Of a stretch of DNA of 64,000 bases, positions 9,261 to 18,329 are shown piece by piece; positions within the stretch are counted from its first letter, which is position 1, and each line of letters starts with the position of its first letter. The position numbers and the translations under genes were made by a program. The notes under the pieces were generated by a model. The model had not been told where the DNA came from, ran no database searches, and saw only the letters and a list, made by a program, of their open reading frames with translations. Source of the DNA: Rathayibacter rathayi (GTDB lineage: Bacteria; Actinomycetota; Actinomycetes; Actinomycetales; Microbacteriaceae); assembly GCF_004011095.1 (NCBI RefSeq), contig NZ_CP028129.1:682001-746000 (forward strand), written 5' to 3'.

Positions 9261-10957
9261 GCCTGCTCGACGGCCTCGACGAGGGCCAGCGCGAGGCAGC
9301 GGAGGCGCTCCTGGGCCCTGTCTGCGTTCTCGCCGGCGCAGGCACGGGCAAGACCCGCACCATCACCCACCGCATCGCGCACGGAGTCGCGACCGGCGTC
9401 TACACGCCCGCCCGGGTGATGGCCCTCACCTTCACCAGCCGTGCCGCCGCCGAGCTGCGCTCGCGCCTGCGCGTGCTCGGGGCCGGCGCAGTCCAGGCGC
9501 GCACCTTCCACGCCGCCGCGCTCTCGCAACTGGGCTACTTCTGGCCGCAGCTGGTGGGCGGGACGATGCCGCAGCTGCTCGACGGGAAGGCGCGCCTGCT
9601 CGGGCACGCTGCGGAGCGCCTCCGCCTGAAGCTCGACACCGCCACACTGCGCGATCTGTCGGCCGAGATCGAGTGGCGGAAGGTGTCCGCTCTCTCCCTC
9701 GAGCAGTACGCCGTCGCCGCGAGCACCCGCCCGCTGCCCGGGAAGCTCACGCTGGAGCAGACCGTCGCGCTCGTGGACGAGTACGAGGGGCTGAAGGACC
9801 AGCGCCGCCAGATCGACTTCGAGGACGTGCTGCTGGTCACGGCCGGCATGCTCGAGTCGGAGCCCGCAATGGCGATGCAGGTGCGCGAGCAGTACCGCTT
9901 CTTCGTTGTCGACGAATACCAGGACGTCTCGCCCCTGCAGCAACGCCTCCTCGAGCTGTGGCTGGGCGATCGGAGCGACCTCTGCGTCGTCGGCGACGCC
10001 AGCCAGACCATCTACTCCTTCGCGGGGGCCCGCGCCGACTACCTCCTCGACTTCCCGGCCCGCTGGCCGGCGGCCACGGTGGTGCGCCTGGAGGAGAACT
10101 ACCGCTCCGCCCTGCCGATCGTGCAGACCGCGAACCGGTTGATGCGCGGACGGCCCGGCGCGCTCTCCCTGCACGCGGTGACGGCTGGCGAGGCGCCCGA
10201 GCCGGCGATCGACGCCTACCCGGACGACATCGCGGAGGCGCGCGGCATCGCGGCGCGGGTCGCGGGCGATATCGAGGCGGGGGTGCGTGCCTCCGACATC
10301 GCGGTGCTCTTTCGCACCAACAGCCAGTCCGCCGTCATCGAGCACGCCCTGCACGAGCGTGGCGTGAGCGCGCATATGCGCGGTGGCAAGCGCTTCTTCG
10401 ACCTGCCGGAGGTGAAGCAGGCCGTGATGCAGCTGCGCGCCGCCTCCGTCTCGATCAGCGGTGAGCCGCTGTTCAAGTCGGTGAGCGACGTCCTCCGCTC
10501 GCTCGGTTGGAGCGCTGAGCCGCCCGCCGCTCCCGGGGCGGTGCGCGATCGGTGGGAGTCGCTGGACACGCTGGCCCGCCTCGTCGATGAGGCCCCCGCG
10601 GACGGGAGCTTTCGCCACTTCACTGACGACCTGATCGCCCGCCAGCAGATGCACCACGAGCCCGACCGGGCAGCGGTCACGCTCGCGACACTGCACTCCG
10701 CTAAGGGCCTGGAGTGGGAGTCGGTGCATCTGATGGGGCTCGCGGAGGGTCTGCTGCCCATCTCGTACGCCGCCGGGCTCGAGGCGATTGATGAGGAGCG
10801 CCGCCTCCTCTACGTCGGGGTCACCCGCGCCCGCCGACGTCTGCGCCTCTCCTGGTCGCGCTCGAGCATCGGCCGTGTCACTCGGAGGGAGCCGTCGCGT
10901 TTCCTCGAAGAGCTCGGCACGCGCACTCGGGGTGCGGCTCCCGCTCCCGCAGGGTGA
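9257..10957 (+). CDS. uvrD2: UvrD/PcrA-type DNA helicase, short form
   Basis: A 566-residue superfamily 1A helicase, probably a 3'-5' DNA unwinding enzyme in repair. Motifs: Walker A AGAGTGKT (about residue 27), motif II VVDEYQDVSPLQQ (about 218), GDASQTIYSFAGA (about 245), motif IV-like LEENYRS (about 279), HSAKGLEWESV (about 475) and motif VI LLYVGVTRARRR (about 516). It is shorter than E. coli UvrD (720 residues) and ends soon after motif VI, with no HRDC or Cys-rich extension such as mycobacterial UvrD2 carries. The symbol is given by position and similarity only. The GTG start overlaps the nudC stop by four bases. Its last 80 bp overlap the convergent E1-like gene. Confidence 0.88.
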   Translation: MSLLDGLDEGQREAAEALLGPVCVLAGAGTGKTRTITHRIAHGVATGVYTPARVMALTFTSRAAAELRSRLRVLGAGAVQARTFHAAALSQLGYFWPQLVGGTMPQLLDGKARLLGHAAERLRLKLDTATLRDLSAEIEWRKVSALSLEQYAVAASTRPLPGKLTLEQTVALVDEYEGLKDQRRQIDFEDVLLVTAGMLESEPAMAMQVREQYRFFVVDEYQDVSPLQQRLLELWLGDRSDLCVVGDASQTIYSFAGARADYLLDFPARWPAATVVRLEENYRSALPIVQTANRLMRGRPGALSLHAVTAGEAPEPAIDAYPDDIAEARGIAARVAGDIEAGVRASDIAVLFRTNSQSAVIEHALHERGVSAHMRGGKRFFDLPEVKQAVMQLRAASVSISGEPLFKSVSDVLRSLGWSAEPPAAPGAVRDRWESLDTLARLVDEAPADGSFRHFTDDLIARQQMHHEPDRAAVTLATLHSAKGLEWESVHLMGLAEGLLPISYAAGLEAIDEERRLLYVGVTRARRRLRLSWSRSSIGRVTRREPSRFLEELGTRTRGAAPAPAG

Positions 10958-11681
10958 ACGCTCCGGAGGCGTCGCTGTAGCTGCGCTCGGTCCCGCACAA
11001 TCCACGCCAGCCGGCGATCAGCCGCCGCAGCACGACATCGGCGGCGGCCACGGCGATCGCCGCGCTCGACAGGGGTGTGCGGGTGGGCGCGGTGCGGCCG
11101 AGCACTTGGATCACCAGCCGCGCGCGGTCTGCGTCGAGGTCCATCCGGTGGCGTTCGGCGCAGTGCAGGCACGGACCGCGGCCCGGCTCGACGAGCGGCC
11201 CGAGGCGCACCGAGTCGTCGCCGAACACGACGGCCAGGTGCGGCACGTCGGCCGCCAGCCAGTGTGCGGCGCGGGAGGGAGCGACGGCGAAGTCGGCCAC
11301 CAGCACCGCGAGCTCGGGTACTGCGTCCTCGGCGAGCAGGTCGCAGCCCTCGCTCCGGAGCAGCGTCCGCAGTGCGTCCGACGCCGCGCCGGCCCCCTCC
11401 ACGACGACCCGGGGCGCCGGGGGAGGGGCGGGCTCGACGCTGCGCAGCAGCACGGGCCGCAGCGCCTCCAGCACCTCGTCGACGCGCGCTCCGCTCGCTC
11501 CGGCACGCATCGCGATCAGGCGGACGGTGCCCGCGCTGGTGCCCAGGCGCAGGGCGTCGAGCAGAAGCTCCTCCGGGTAGCCGATGCCGTCCAGCATCGC
11601 GTAGGGCCGGTCGAGGCCGACCTGCACGGCCGTCGCCGAGCGCCAGAGGAGGGGGAAGCGGGGGTCGAGCCTGAGGACCAT
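10878..11681 (-). CDS. E1/ThiF-like, TOMM-cyclodehydratase-related protein
   Basis: 267 residues resembling the Rossmann-type adenylating fold that databases often label TOMM precursor leader-peptide-binding or cyclodehydratase domain. It begins with a small N-terminal domain (MVLRLDPRFPLLWRS). A presumed Rossmann strand follows (APRVVVEGAGAASD, residues about 100-113), then a cysteine set: CLHC, a CGTE segment and ECAC, which could hold a zinc ion as in E1 enzymes. The ATG at 11681 is the best start. It lies 68 bp downstream of the metalloprotease gene on the same strand. No precursor peptide, YcaO or dehydrogenase gene is visible nearby, so a bacteriocin pathway is not supported. The role is unknown. 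Confidence 0.7.
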   Translation of the reverse strand: MVLRLDPRFPLLWRSATAVQVGLDRPYAMLDGIGYPEELLLDALRLGTSAGTVRLIAMRAGASGARVDEVLEALRPVLLRSVEPAPPPAPRVVVEGAGAASDALRTLLRSEGCDLLAEDAVPELAVLVADFAVAPSRAAHWLAADVPHLAVVFGDDSVRLGPLVEPGRGPCLHCAERHRMDLDADRARLVIQVLGRTAPTRTPLSSAAIAVAAADVVLRRLIAGWRGLCGTERSYSDASGAFTLREREPHPECACRALRGNATAPSE

Positions 11682-11749
11682 CGGCCGATCATGGCCGAAA
11701 TCGGCCCGGCGCCGCGCGGGTTGTCCACAGGCGGGCGTCGGACCGGCTG

Positions 11750-13213
11750 CTAAACGGGGTGGTTGCCCGTCGGGGAGGGGCCCCGATCGTCGTCGTCGGA
11801 GGGACCGGGAGCGTCCTCGGCCCCGCCGGAGGCATCGCCGGACCCGTCGGACGGACCACCGCCCTCGTTCGGCATGCTCCCGTTGAGCAGGTCCTCCAGC
11901 GCGCGGTCCATCTCGTCCGGCTCCGGAGTCTCGCCGCGTGCCTCGGCCGTGAGCCTGGCCACGAGTGCGCTCGGGTCGTCGAGATCGTCCGAGCCGGGGA
12001 GCAGGTCGGGGTGGGACCAGAGGGAGTCGCGCGCCTCGGGCCCGACCGCGTCCGTCACGGCCTGCCACATCGCGGCGGCGTCGCGCAGGCGCCGCGGACG
12101 CAGCTCTAGGCCGACCAGCGTCGCGAACGCCGACTCTGCGGGCCCTCCGGACGCGCGGCGGCGGCGGACCGTCTCGGCGATCGCCCCGGCGCTGGGCAGC
12201 CGGGTGGTCGCTGCCGCCGTGACGACGTCGACCCAGCCCTCGATCAGGGCGAGCACGGTTTCGAGGCGACCGTGTGCGGCGAGCTGCTCCTGCGTCTTCG
12301 GCGGGATGAGCGCGCCGGAGGTCATCGCGTCGCGCAGCTCCTCGGGGTTGGCCGGATCGAAGTTCGCGGCCAGCTCCTCGAGGCGCGTGGTGTCGATGCT
12401 GATGCCGCGTGCGAAGTCGGTGATCTGCGAGATGAGGGCCAGGCGGAGCCATTTGCCGTGGCGGAAGAGACGGGCGTGCGCGAGCTCGCGTACCGCCAGG
12501 TAGAGCTGCACCTGGTCGAGCGGGATGTCGAGGCCCTCGCCGAACGCGGCGACGTTTTGCGGCAGGACCGCGGCGTCGTTCTCCTCCAGCAGCGGGATGC
12601 CGATGTCGCCGCCCGAGACGACCTCGGCGGCGAGCTGACCGACGACCTGGCCCAGCTGCAGGGCGAACAGGGTCCCACCGATTCCGCGCATCATGCCCTC
12701 GGCGCCGGCGATCATCGCCTGCATCTCCTCCGGAGCCTGCTCGCGGAGCACGCGGGTCAGCGCGTCCGAGATGCTCAGCGCGACGGGCTCGGCGAGCTGC
12801 GTCCACACCGGCATGGTGAGCGTGATCCACTCGAGCCTGCTGATCGAGCGCGGCGTGCGGCTGAGCTCTGTCACGTACGCGACCTCGTCGAGCCAGAGCG
12901 CCGCGACCCCAAACGCGGCGTCGAGCGGCGCGCGCACGGCGTCGGACACGGGAGTGGACTCCGCCCGCGCCAGCTGCTTCGCCTGCTCGAGCGAGAGAGT
13001 CCAATTGACGCCTCCGTCCCCGTTCTGCTGCATCGCGCTTTGCAGCTGCGAGAGCAGGTTCTGCAGGGCCACCGGGTCGTTCGGCAGTCCCGCGGCACCC
13101 GCGAGCTGCGAAGGATCGACGGGGCCGTTCCCCGAGAGGAACTGCCGTAGCATCTCCCGGAACTCGTCCTCGGAGCCGCCGCCCGCTCGGTCCGCACTGT
13201 CGCCATCGGCCAT
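11750..13213 (-). CDS. Zinc-dependent metalloprotease-like protein (Zincin_2 / DUF2342 family)
   Basis: 487 residues of a conserved actinobacterial family annotated as a putative hydrolase or zinc-dependent metalloprotease. The helical core spans about residues 60-400. A motif of the family's E-x2-H type is seen in VRELAHARLF, and a Gly-rich segment GGTLFALQLGQVVGQLA precedes it. The last 60 residues are disordered, rich in Gly, Ser, Asp and Pro. The start is ATG at 13213. There is no signal peptide, so it is probably cytoplasmic. It is transcribed leftward with the E1-like gene behind it and diverges from the YlbL-type protease. The substrate is unknown. Confidence 0.85.
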   Translation of the reverse strand: MADGDSADRAGGGSEDEFREMLRQFLSGNGPVDPSQLAGAAGLPNDPVALQNLLSQLQSAMQQNGDGGVNWTLSLEQAKQLARAESTPVSDAVRAPLDAAFGVAALWLDEVAYVTELSRTPRSISRLEWITLTMPVWTQLAEPVALSISDALTRVLREQAPEEMQAMIAGAEGMMRGIGGTLFALQLGQVVGQLAAEVVSGGDIGIPLLEENDAAVLPQNVAAFGEGLDIPLDQVQLYLAVRELAHARLFRHGKWLRLALISQITDFARGISIDTTRLEELAANFDPANPEELRDAMTSGALIPPKTQEQLAAHGRLETVLALIEGWVDVVTAAATTRLPSAGAIAETVRRRRASGGPAESAFATLVGLELRPRRLRDAAAMWQAVTDAVGPEARDSLWSHPDLLPGSDDLDDPSALVARLTAEARGETPEPDEMDRALEDLLNGSMPNEGGGPSDGSGDASGGAEDAPGPSDDDDRGPSPTGNHPV

Positions 13214-13427
13214 CGGGATCAGCCCTCCGTCGTTCGGGTGGTTCGGTCGCCGCACCGCGTCCGCGGCCCTGCACAGGGCACCGGTTCCGGCGCGACTCCC
13301 AGTCGTGCAAGCTACGTTAGCCCGAGCGCCCGCGGCCTCGGCGTGCAGAGTGCCGCTCGGGCCCAGCCCGCTTCCGCCCGCCGCGAACATTCCGGCGGTG
13401 CCGCTCCACCGTTTCCAGAAAGGCCCC
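13214..13427. other. Intergenic region between divergent protease genes
   Basis: This 214-bp stretch carries the promoters for two divergent genes. TACGTT at about 13312 is a possible -10 for the rightward gene. I see no RNA gene or repeat. Confidence 0.4.
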
Positions 13428-14522
13428 GTGTCGCTGTTCTCTGACGACCCGCGCCCCTCCTCCTCCGCGCGCCGTCCGTGGATCGGTCCGGTGGTCCTGC
13501 TCTCGGGTGTCGCCCTCATCGTCGGGTTGGGCGTCACGCCTGCCCCGTACGTCATCGAGCAGCCCGGACCCGTCTTCGACACCCTCGGCAGCAGTGGGGA
13601 CGTACCACTCATCTCCATTCCGGACCGCACCACCTATCCCACGGCCGGAACACTCGACATGCTCACCGTCTCGGTCGTCGGTAATCCGCAGAGCTTGCCC
13701 ACCTGGGTCGAGGTCGCGAGCGCGTGGTTCGACCGCACCAGGGCCGTCATCCCCGTCGACGCGATATTCCCTTCCTCCTCCACCGTCGAGGAGCGCGACG
13801 CGGCGAATCAGGCCGAGATGACAGACTCGCAGCAGGAGGCGATCGCCGCCGCACTCACCGAGCTCGGCTACCCCGTCGAGCAGCATGTCTCGGTCGTTCA
13901 GGTACCGGAGGGATCGCCGGCCGAGGGCGTCCTCGAGCCGGGCGACCGGATCCTCGCGGTCGCCGACACCGCCGTCGCCGACCCGAACGCCCTGCGCGCG
14001 ACCCTGCAGACCCTCGGCACCGGCTCCCCGGTGCAGCTCAGCATCGAGCGCAACGGCGCGCAGCGAGAGGTACAGGTGACGCCTCGCGACTCCAACGGAG
14101 CGGCGGTGATCGGCGTCCTCCCTGGCGCCGCGTTCGAGTTCCCCTTTCGGGTCGAGATCGAGCTCGACCGTGTGGGCGGGCCCAGCGCCGGCATGATGTT
14201 CGCGCTCGGGATCATCGACAAGCTCACCGACGGCGAACTCACCGGCGGACAGAACGTCGCCGGGACCGGCACGATCGACGCGGCCGGCGAGGTCGGCGCC
14301 ATCGGCGGCATCCGCCAAAAGCTCTATGGAGCGAAAAATGCCGGCGCGCAGTACTTCCTCGCGCCGAGCAGCAATTGCACGGAGGTCGTCGGCCACGTCC
14401 CCGACGGGCTCGACCTGGTGGCGGTGTCCACCCTCGACGACGCCCTTGCCGCACTGAGAGGCATCGCCGCCGGCGACACCTCCGGCCTCCCGGACTGCAG
14501 CACCGCCGCTCCGATCAACTGA
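13428..14522 (+). CDS. YlbL-like secreted PDZ/Lon-type serine protease
   Basis: 364 residues: a short cytoplasmic N-terminus, one membrane helix (about residues 22-42), an extracytoplasmic segment with a PDZ domain (about 150-240) and a Lon-type S16 protease domain (about 240-345). The catalytic serine is in GGPSAGMMFAL and the partner lysine in GGIRQKLYGAK, the dyad of YlbL/Lon proteases. It is probably a membrane-anchored protease facing outward. GTG at 13428 has GAAAGG just upstream and is preferred over earlier in-frame codons. It precedes the UPF0182 gene by about 100 bp, a pairing seen in other Actinobacteria. Confidence 0.9.
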   Translation: MSLFSDDPRPSSSARRPWIGPVVLLSGVALIVGLGVTPAPYVIEQPGPVFDTLGSSGDVPLISIPDRTTYPTAGTLDMLTVSVVGNPQSLPTWVEVASAWFDRTRAVIPVDAIFPSSSTVEERDAANQAEMTDSQQEAIAAALTELGYPVEQHVSVVQVPEGSPAEGVLEPGDRILAVADTAVADPNALRATLQTLGTGSPVQLSIERNGAQREVQVTPRDSNGAAVIGVLPGAAFEFPFRVEIELDRVGGPSAGMMFALGIIDKLTDGELTGGQNVAGTGTIDAAGEVGAIGGIRQKLYGAKNAGAQYFLAPSSNCTEVVGHVPDGLDLVAVSTLDDALAALRGIAAGDTSGLPDCSTAAPIN

Positions 14523-14576
14523 CGCCCGAGTGTCGAGCCCGCGGTCGACGCTCAGGTGAGCCGGACGCCCGTCGCC

Positions 14577-14582
14577 TAGCAT
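14577..14582 (+). promoter_or_regulatory. Candidate -10 box before the UPF0182 gene
   Basis: TAGCAT is followed by a G6/C4 hairpin-forming leader (about 14582-14596) and then AAGAGG seven bases before the GTG at 14624. Unlike many genes here, this one has a leader and a clear ribosome-binding site. Confidence 0.4.
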
Positions 14583-14623
14583 GGGGGGCCTCCCCTCACA
14601 TCTCGACAGCAAGAGGCCCCTAC

Positions 14624-17548
14624 GTGAGTTCCACAGCAACCGAAACCCCGCCGCGGAAGAGACGGAGCGTCCTCGCCGTCACTGTCGTGGTGGTGGCCGT
14701 TCTGGTGGTGGCGTTCTTCGTCTTCGCCGGTCTATACACCGACATCCTCTGGTACGACCAGCTCGGCTTCCTTTCTGTGCTCACGACGCAGTGGGCGGCG
14801 GCGGGCGGACTTTTCGTCATCGGCTTCGTCGCGATGGCCGTGCCGGTATTCATCAGCCTGATGCTGGCGTACCGCCTCCGACCGGTCTACGCGAAGCTCA
14901 ACTCGCAGATCGACCGCTACCAGCAGGTCGTGGAGCCGTTGCGGCGTCTGGCCATGCTGGGGATCCCCGCGGTGCTCGGTCTCTTCGCCGGCGTCTCCTC
15001 CGCCACCCGCTGGCAGACGAGCCTCACCTTCTGGAACCGCACGCCCTCGGGCCAGACGGACCCGCAGTTCGGGCTCGACACGTCGTTCTACCTCTTCGAG
15101 CTGCCCTTCTACCAGAGCATCGTCGGATTCGCGTCGGCAGTCCTGCTGATCTCGGCGTTCGCGACCCTCGCCACCGGGTACCTCTACGGTGCGATCCGGA
15201 TCAACGGCCGCGAGATTCGCATCTCGAAGGCCTCGCGCATCCAGCTCGCGATCATTGCGGCCCTCTATCTGGCCGTGCAGGCCGTCAGCCTGTGGGTGGA
15301 CCAGTATGCGACGCTCGCGAAGCAGGGCCCGCGGATCACCGGCGCCACCTACTCGACTGTCAACGCGACGATCCCGGGTCTGCAGATCCTCGCCGGTATC
15401 GCCGCCCTGGTCGCGGTCCTCTTCGTCGTCACCGCCTTCATTGGCCGCTGGCGCTTCCCGGTCATCGGCACCGCGCTGCTGATCGTGTCGAGCCTGCTTG
15501 TCGGCTCTCTCTATCCGTGGATCGTGCAGAAGTTCCAGGTCGAGCCGAACGAGCGCACACTCGAGCAGCCGTTCATCCAGAACAACATCGACATGACCCG
15601 CCAGGCCTACGGGGTGAGCGACGTCGACGTCATCCCCTATGACGCGACCACCGACGCCGAGCCGGGCGCCCTCCGCTCGGACGCCGAGACCACCGCGAAC
15701 ATCCGCATCCTCGACCCCGCCGTCGTCACCGATGCGTTCTCGCAGCTGCAGCAGTTCCGCCAGTACTACAAGTTCGGCGACACGCAGAATGCGCTCGACG
15801 TCGACCGTTACTCGATCAGCGGATCGACGCAGGACGCCGTCGTCGGCGTCCGCGAGCTGAACCTCAACGGCCTCGGCGCCAACCAGACCTGGTACAACCA
15901 GACGCTCGTCTACACCCACGGCTACGGCTTGGTCGCCGCATACGGCAACCAGCGTTCCGCCGACGGCGAGCCCGTGTTCATCGAGTCCGGCGTCCCGACG
16001 ACCGGAAGCCTCGGCGACTACCAGCCCCGCGTCTACTTCGGCGAGAACTCGCCGCCGTACTCGATCGTCGGCGGCAACGACTCGCGCGACATCGAACTCG
16101 ATTACCCCTCGGGCACCGACGGCGCCCAGCAGACCTACACGACCTTCAACGGCAACGGCGGACCCGCGCTCGACAACATCTTCAAGAAGCTCGTCTACGC
16201 CATCAAGTTCCAGTCGGAGCAGATCTTCCTCTCGGACGGCGTGAACGATGACTCGCAGATCCTTTACGACCGCGATCCCGTGCAGCGCGTGCAGAAGGTG
16301 GCGCCCTACCTCAAGCTCGACTCCGACGCCTACCCGACCGTCGTCGACGGCCGCGTGGTGTGGGTCGTCGACGGGTACACGACCTCGGCCGACTATCCGT
16401 ATTCGGAGGTGCAGAGCCTCTCGCAGGCCATCGCCGACACGAGCACGCAGCAGCAGTTCCCGACCGACGACGTGAACTACATCCGCAACGCGGTGAAGGC
16501 CACCGTCGATGCGTACGACGGCAAGGTCACGCTCTACGCCTGGGACACCAAGGATCCGATCCTGCAGACCTGGGAGAAGATCTTCCCGGCCACGGTCAAG
16601 CCGGTGAGCGACATGTCCGCCCAGCTGCTCAGCCACGTCCGCTACCCGGAGGACCTGTTCAAGGTCCAGCGCGCGGTCCTCGGCACCTACCACGTCACCG
16701 ACGCGGGATCGTTCTACTCCCGCGAGGACGCCTGGGCGACGCCGAACGACCCCACCAGCGGAGCCGCGACCGCGTCCGCCGCGACCGGCACCAGCCTGCA
16801 GCCGCCGTATTACCTGACGCTGCAAACACCGGATCAGGACGTCCCGTCGTACTCGCTGTATTCGACCTACATCCCCGCGAGCGTCCAGGGCGCGCAGGCC
16901 AGCCGCAACGTGCTGACCGGCTACCTCGTGGCCGACTCCGACGCCGGCTCGACGGCGGGCTCCGTGGCCGACGGCTACGGCACCCTCCGCCTGCTCGAGC
17001 TGCCGAAGGACGACACGGTTCCCGGCCCCGGCCAGGTGCAGAACGCATTCACCACGGATCCGACCGTCGCGAACGAGCTGAACATCCTCTCGCGCGGCGA
17101 CACGACCGTGACGAGGGGCAACCTGCTCACCCTGCCGGTCGGCGGCGGTCTGCTCTACGTCCAGCCGATCTACGTGCGCTCCAACGGCGACACGAGCTTC
17201 CCGCTGCTGCAGAAGGTGCTGGTCGCGTTCGGTGACGACATCGCCTTCGAGGACACCCTCGATGCGGCCCTCGACAGCCTCTTCGGCGGCGACTCGGGAG
17301 CGGACGCGGGCGACACCGGCACGCCGACGACTCCGGACCCGGGCACGGCCTCGGGCGGTGACACCGGCGGCACGGGCACCGCGACCGGCGATCAGACGGC
17401 GCTCCAGCAGGCGTTGAACGATGCGCGCGACGCCCTCACCGCTCGCGCGACAGCCCTCAAGGCGGGCGACCTCACCGCGTTCGCGGCGGCCGACGAGCGG
17501 CTGACCGAGGCGCTCTCGCGGGCGCTGCAGGCTGAGGGCGGCCAGTAG
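14624..17548 (+). CDS. UPF0182 family large membrane protein
   Basis: 974 residues. The N-terminal third holds about seven hydrophobic helices, beginning VLAVTVVVVAVLVVAFFVF. The large extracytoplasmic remainder is typical of the UPF0182 family (for example the stretch around NNIDMTRQAYGV and VQKVAPYLKLD). The family is widespread in Actinobacteria and cyanobacteria and has no established biochemical role. The C-terminus carries a Gly/Thr/Asp-rich linker (about residues 890-930) and an Ala-rich helix. GTG at 14624 has AAGAGG at 14611-14616. The downstream methyltransferase gene starts six bases after the stop, suggesting read-through transcription. Confidence 0.92.
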   Translation: MSSTATETPPRKRRSVLAVTVVVVAVLVVAFFVFAGLYTDILWYDQLGFLSVLTTQWAAAGGLFVIGFVAMAVPVFISLMLAYRLRPVYAKLNSQIDRYQQVVEPLRRLAMLGIPAVLGLFAGVSSATRWQTSLTFWNRTPSGQTDPQFGLDTSFYLFELPFYQSIVGFASAVLLISAFATLATGYLYGAIRINGREIRISKASRIQLAIIAALYLAVQAVSLWVDQYATLAKQGPRITGATYSTVNATIPGLQILAGIAALVAVLFVVTAFIGRWRFPVIGTALLIVSSLLVGSLYPWIVQKFQVEPNERTLEQPFIQNNIDMTRQAYGVSDVDVIPYDATTDAEPGALRSDAETTANIRILDPAVVTDAFSQLQQFRQYYKFGDTQNALDVDRYSISGSTQDAVVGVRELNLNGLGANQTWYNQTLVYTHGYGLVAAYGNQRSADGEPVFIESGVPTTGSLGDYQPRVYFGENSPPYSIVGGNDSRDIELDYPSGTDGAQQTYTTFNGNGGPALDNIFKKLVYAIKFQSEQIFLSDGVNDDSQILYDRDPVQRVQKVAPYLKLDSDAYPTVVDGRVVWVVDGYTTSADYPYSEVQSLSQAIADTSTQQQFPTDDVNYIRNAVKATVDAYDGKVTLYAWDTKDPILQTWEKIFPATVKPVSDMSAQLLSHVRYPEDLFKVQRAVLGTYHVTDAGSFYSREDAWATPNDPTSGAATASAATGTSLQPPYYLTLQTPDQDVPSYSLYSTYIPASVQGAQASRNVLTGYLVADSDAGSTAGSVADGYGTLRLLELPKDDTVPGPGQVQNAFTTDPTVANELNILSRGDTTVTRGNLLTLPVGGGLLYVQPIYVRSNGDTSFPLLQKVLVAFGDDIAFEDTLDAALDSLFGGDSGADAGDTGTPTTPDPGTASGGDTGGTGTATGDQTALQQALNDARDALTARATALKAGDLTAFAAADERLTEALSRALQAEGGQ

Positions 17549-17553
17549 CAGGC

Positions 17554-18144
17554 ATGGTGCAGGTCGACCGCGGCGAGCACCTCCGCTCGGGGGAGTGGCT
17601 CGAGCTGAACCGCACGTACTGGGAGGGGCGCACCGGCGAGGGTGCGCTCCACCCGGAGCTCGTCGCCGCGGCGCTGGGCGCTGGCCAGCCCCGGATCCTG
17701 CAGCTCGGCTCGGGAGACGGGCTCGACGCGCTCGCGCTCGCGGAAGGCGGCGCTCAGGTGATCGGCGTCGACTTCTCGATGCCCGCCGTTCGGCGGGCCC
17801 GGGCTGCCGCAGCCGAGCGCGGCCTCGCCGGCTCCGCTCGCTTCGTCGGCACGAACCTCTACGAGCTGAGGCACATGCTGCCCGAGCCGGACTCCTTCGA
17901 CGTCGTGCTGTGCAGCGCCGGCGTCGTCTCGTGGCTCCCCGACCTCAAGGAGTGGGCGCGGCTCATGGAGTGGTTCGTCACGCCGGGCGGCACGGTCCTC
18001 GTCGGCCGTGCGTCCGCCGCTTCAGCCGGTGCGGCGGGGGTGCGCACATGGAGCCGCTCGTCCGAGGACCTCGCGTCGGCACTCTCCGCCGTTGGCCTCA
18101 GCGTCGGCGAAGGTACCGTCCTGCGCGCCGCCAAGCCCGCCTGA
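17554..18144 (+). CDS. Class I SAM-dependent methyltransferase
   Basis: A 196-residue Rossmann-fold methyltransferase. The SAM-binding motif I is ILQLGSGDGLDALALA (residues about 49-64). The acidic residue after strand 2 is in VIGVDFSMPAVRRA, and a motif IV-like FDVVLCSAGVVSWL follows. The C-terminus is truncated or degenerate compared with longer relatives, which usually run to about 250 residues. The substrate cannot be told from sequence. ATG at 17554 lies five bases past the UPF0182 stop, so it is probably the last gene of that transcript. The initiator tRNA follows. Confidence 0.8.
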   Translation: MVQVDRGEHLRSGEWLELNRTYWEGRTGEGALHPELVAAALGAGQPRILQLGSGDGLDALALAEGGAQVIGVDFSMPAVRRARAAAAERGLAGSARFVGTNLYELRHMLPEPDSFDVVLCSAGVVSWLPDLKEWARLMEWFVTPGGTVLVGRASAASAGAAGVRTWSRSSEDLASALSAVGLSVGEGTVLRAAKPA

Positions 18145-18175
18145 CGCCGCAGTCCCGATTCGGCACTCCGTCGAT

Positions 18176-18204
18176 TTGCACCCGCTCTGCAACCCGTGTA
18201 ACGT
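18176..18204 (+). promoter_or_regulatory. Promoter of the initiator tRNA gene
   Basis: TTGCAC (18176-18181) and TAACGT (18199-18204) are separated by exactly 17 bp. Transcription would start near 18211, about six bases before the mature 5' end. Confidence 0.7.
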
Positions 18205-18216
18205 CTCCTCTTGTGC

Positions 18217-18290
18217 CGCGGGGTGGAGCAGTTCGGTAGCTCGCTGGGCTCATAACCCAGAGGTCGTAGGTTCAAATCCTGCCCCCGCAA
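18217..18290 (+). tRNA. Initiator tRNA-fMet (CAU)
   Basis: The cloverleaf folds completely with anticodon CAU. Two initiator hallmarks are present: the first base pair is an unpaired C1-A72, and the anticodon stem has three consecutive G-C pairs next to the loop (GGG and CCC). The 3' CCA is not encoded: CAA follows the discriminator A at 18290. A strong promoter lies upstream and a hairpin terminator ten bases downstream. Confidence 0.97.
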
Positions 18291-18299
18291 CAAGAAGGT

Positions 18300-18329
18300 G
18301 AAAGCCGGTCCCGAGAGGGGCCGGCTTTC
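18300..18329 (+). terminator. Hairpin terminator of tRNA-fMet
   Basis: A 13-bp stem with one G-U pair and a GAGA loop (18313-18316), beginning GAAAGCCGG and ending CCGGCTTTC. It lies directly after the tRNA. Confidence 0.85.

Noticed and set aside
10878..11681. TOMM/bacteriocin biosynthetic cluster
   Set aside because: No YcaO, dehydrogenase, precursor peptide or exporter is nearby; the E1-like protein alone is not enough.
10878..13310. Single 810-codon leftward frame covering both the E1-like and the zincin genes
   Set aside because: Only the last third is real. The zincin protein lies in another frame, and the upstream part of this frame is its shadow.
14732..16825. 697-codon leftward open frame opposite the UPF0182 gene
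   Set aside because: Val/Arg/Asp-rich shadow of a clear membrane protein; no start signal and no domain.
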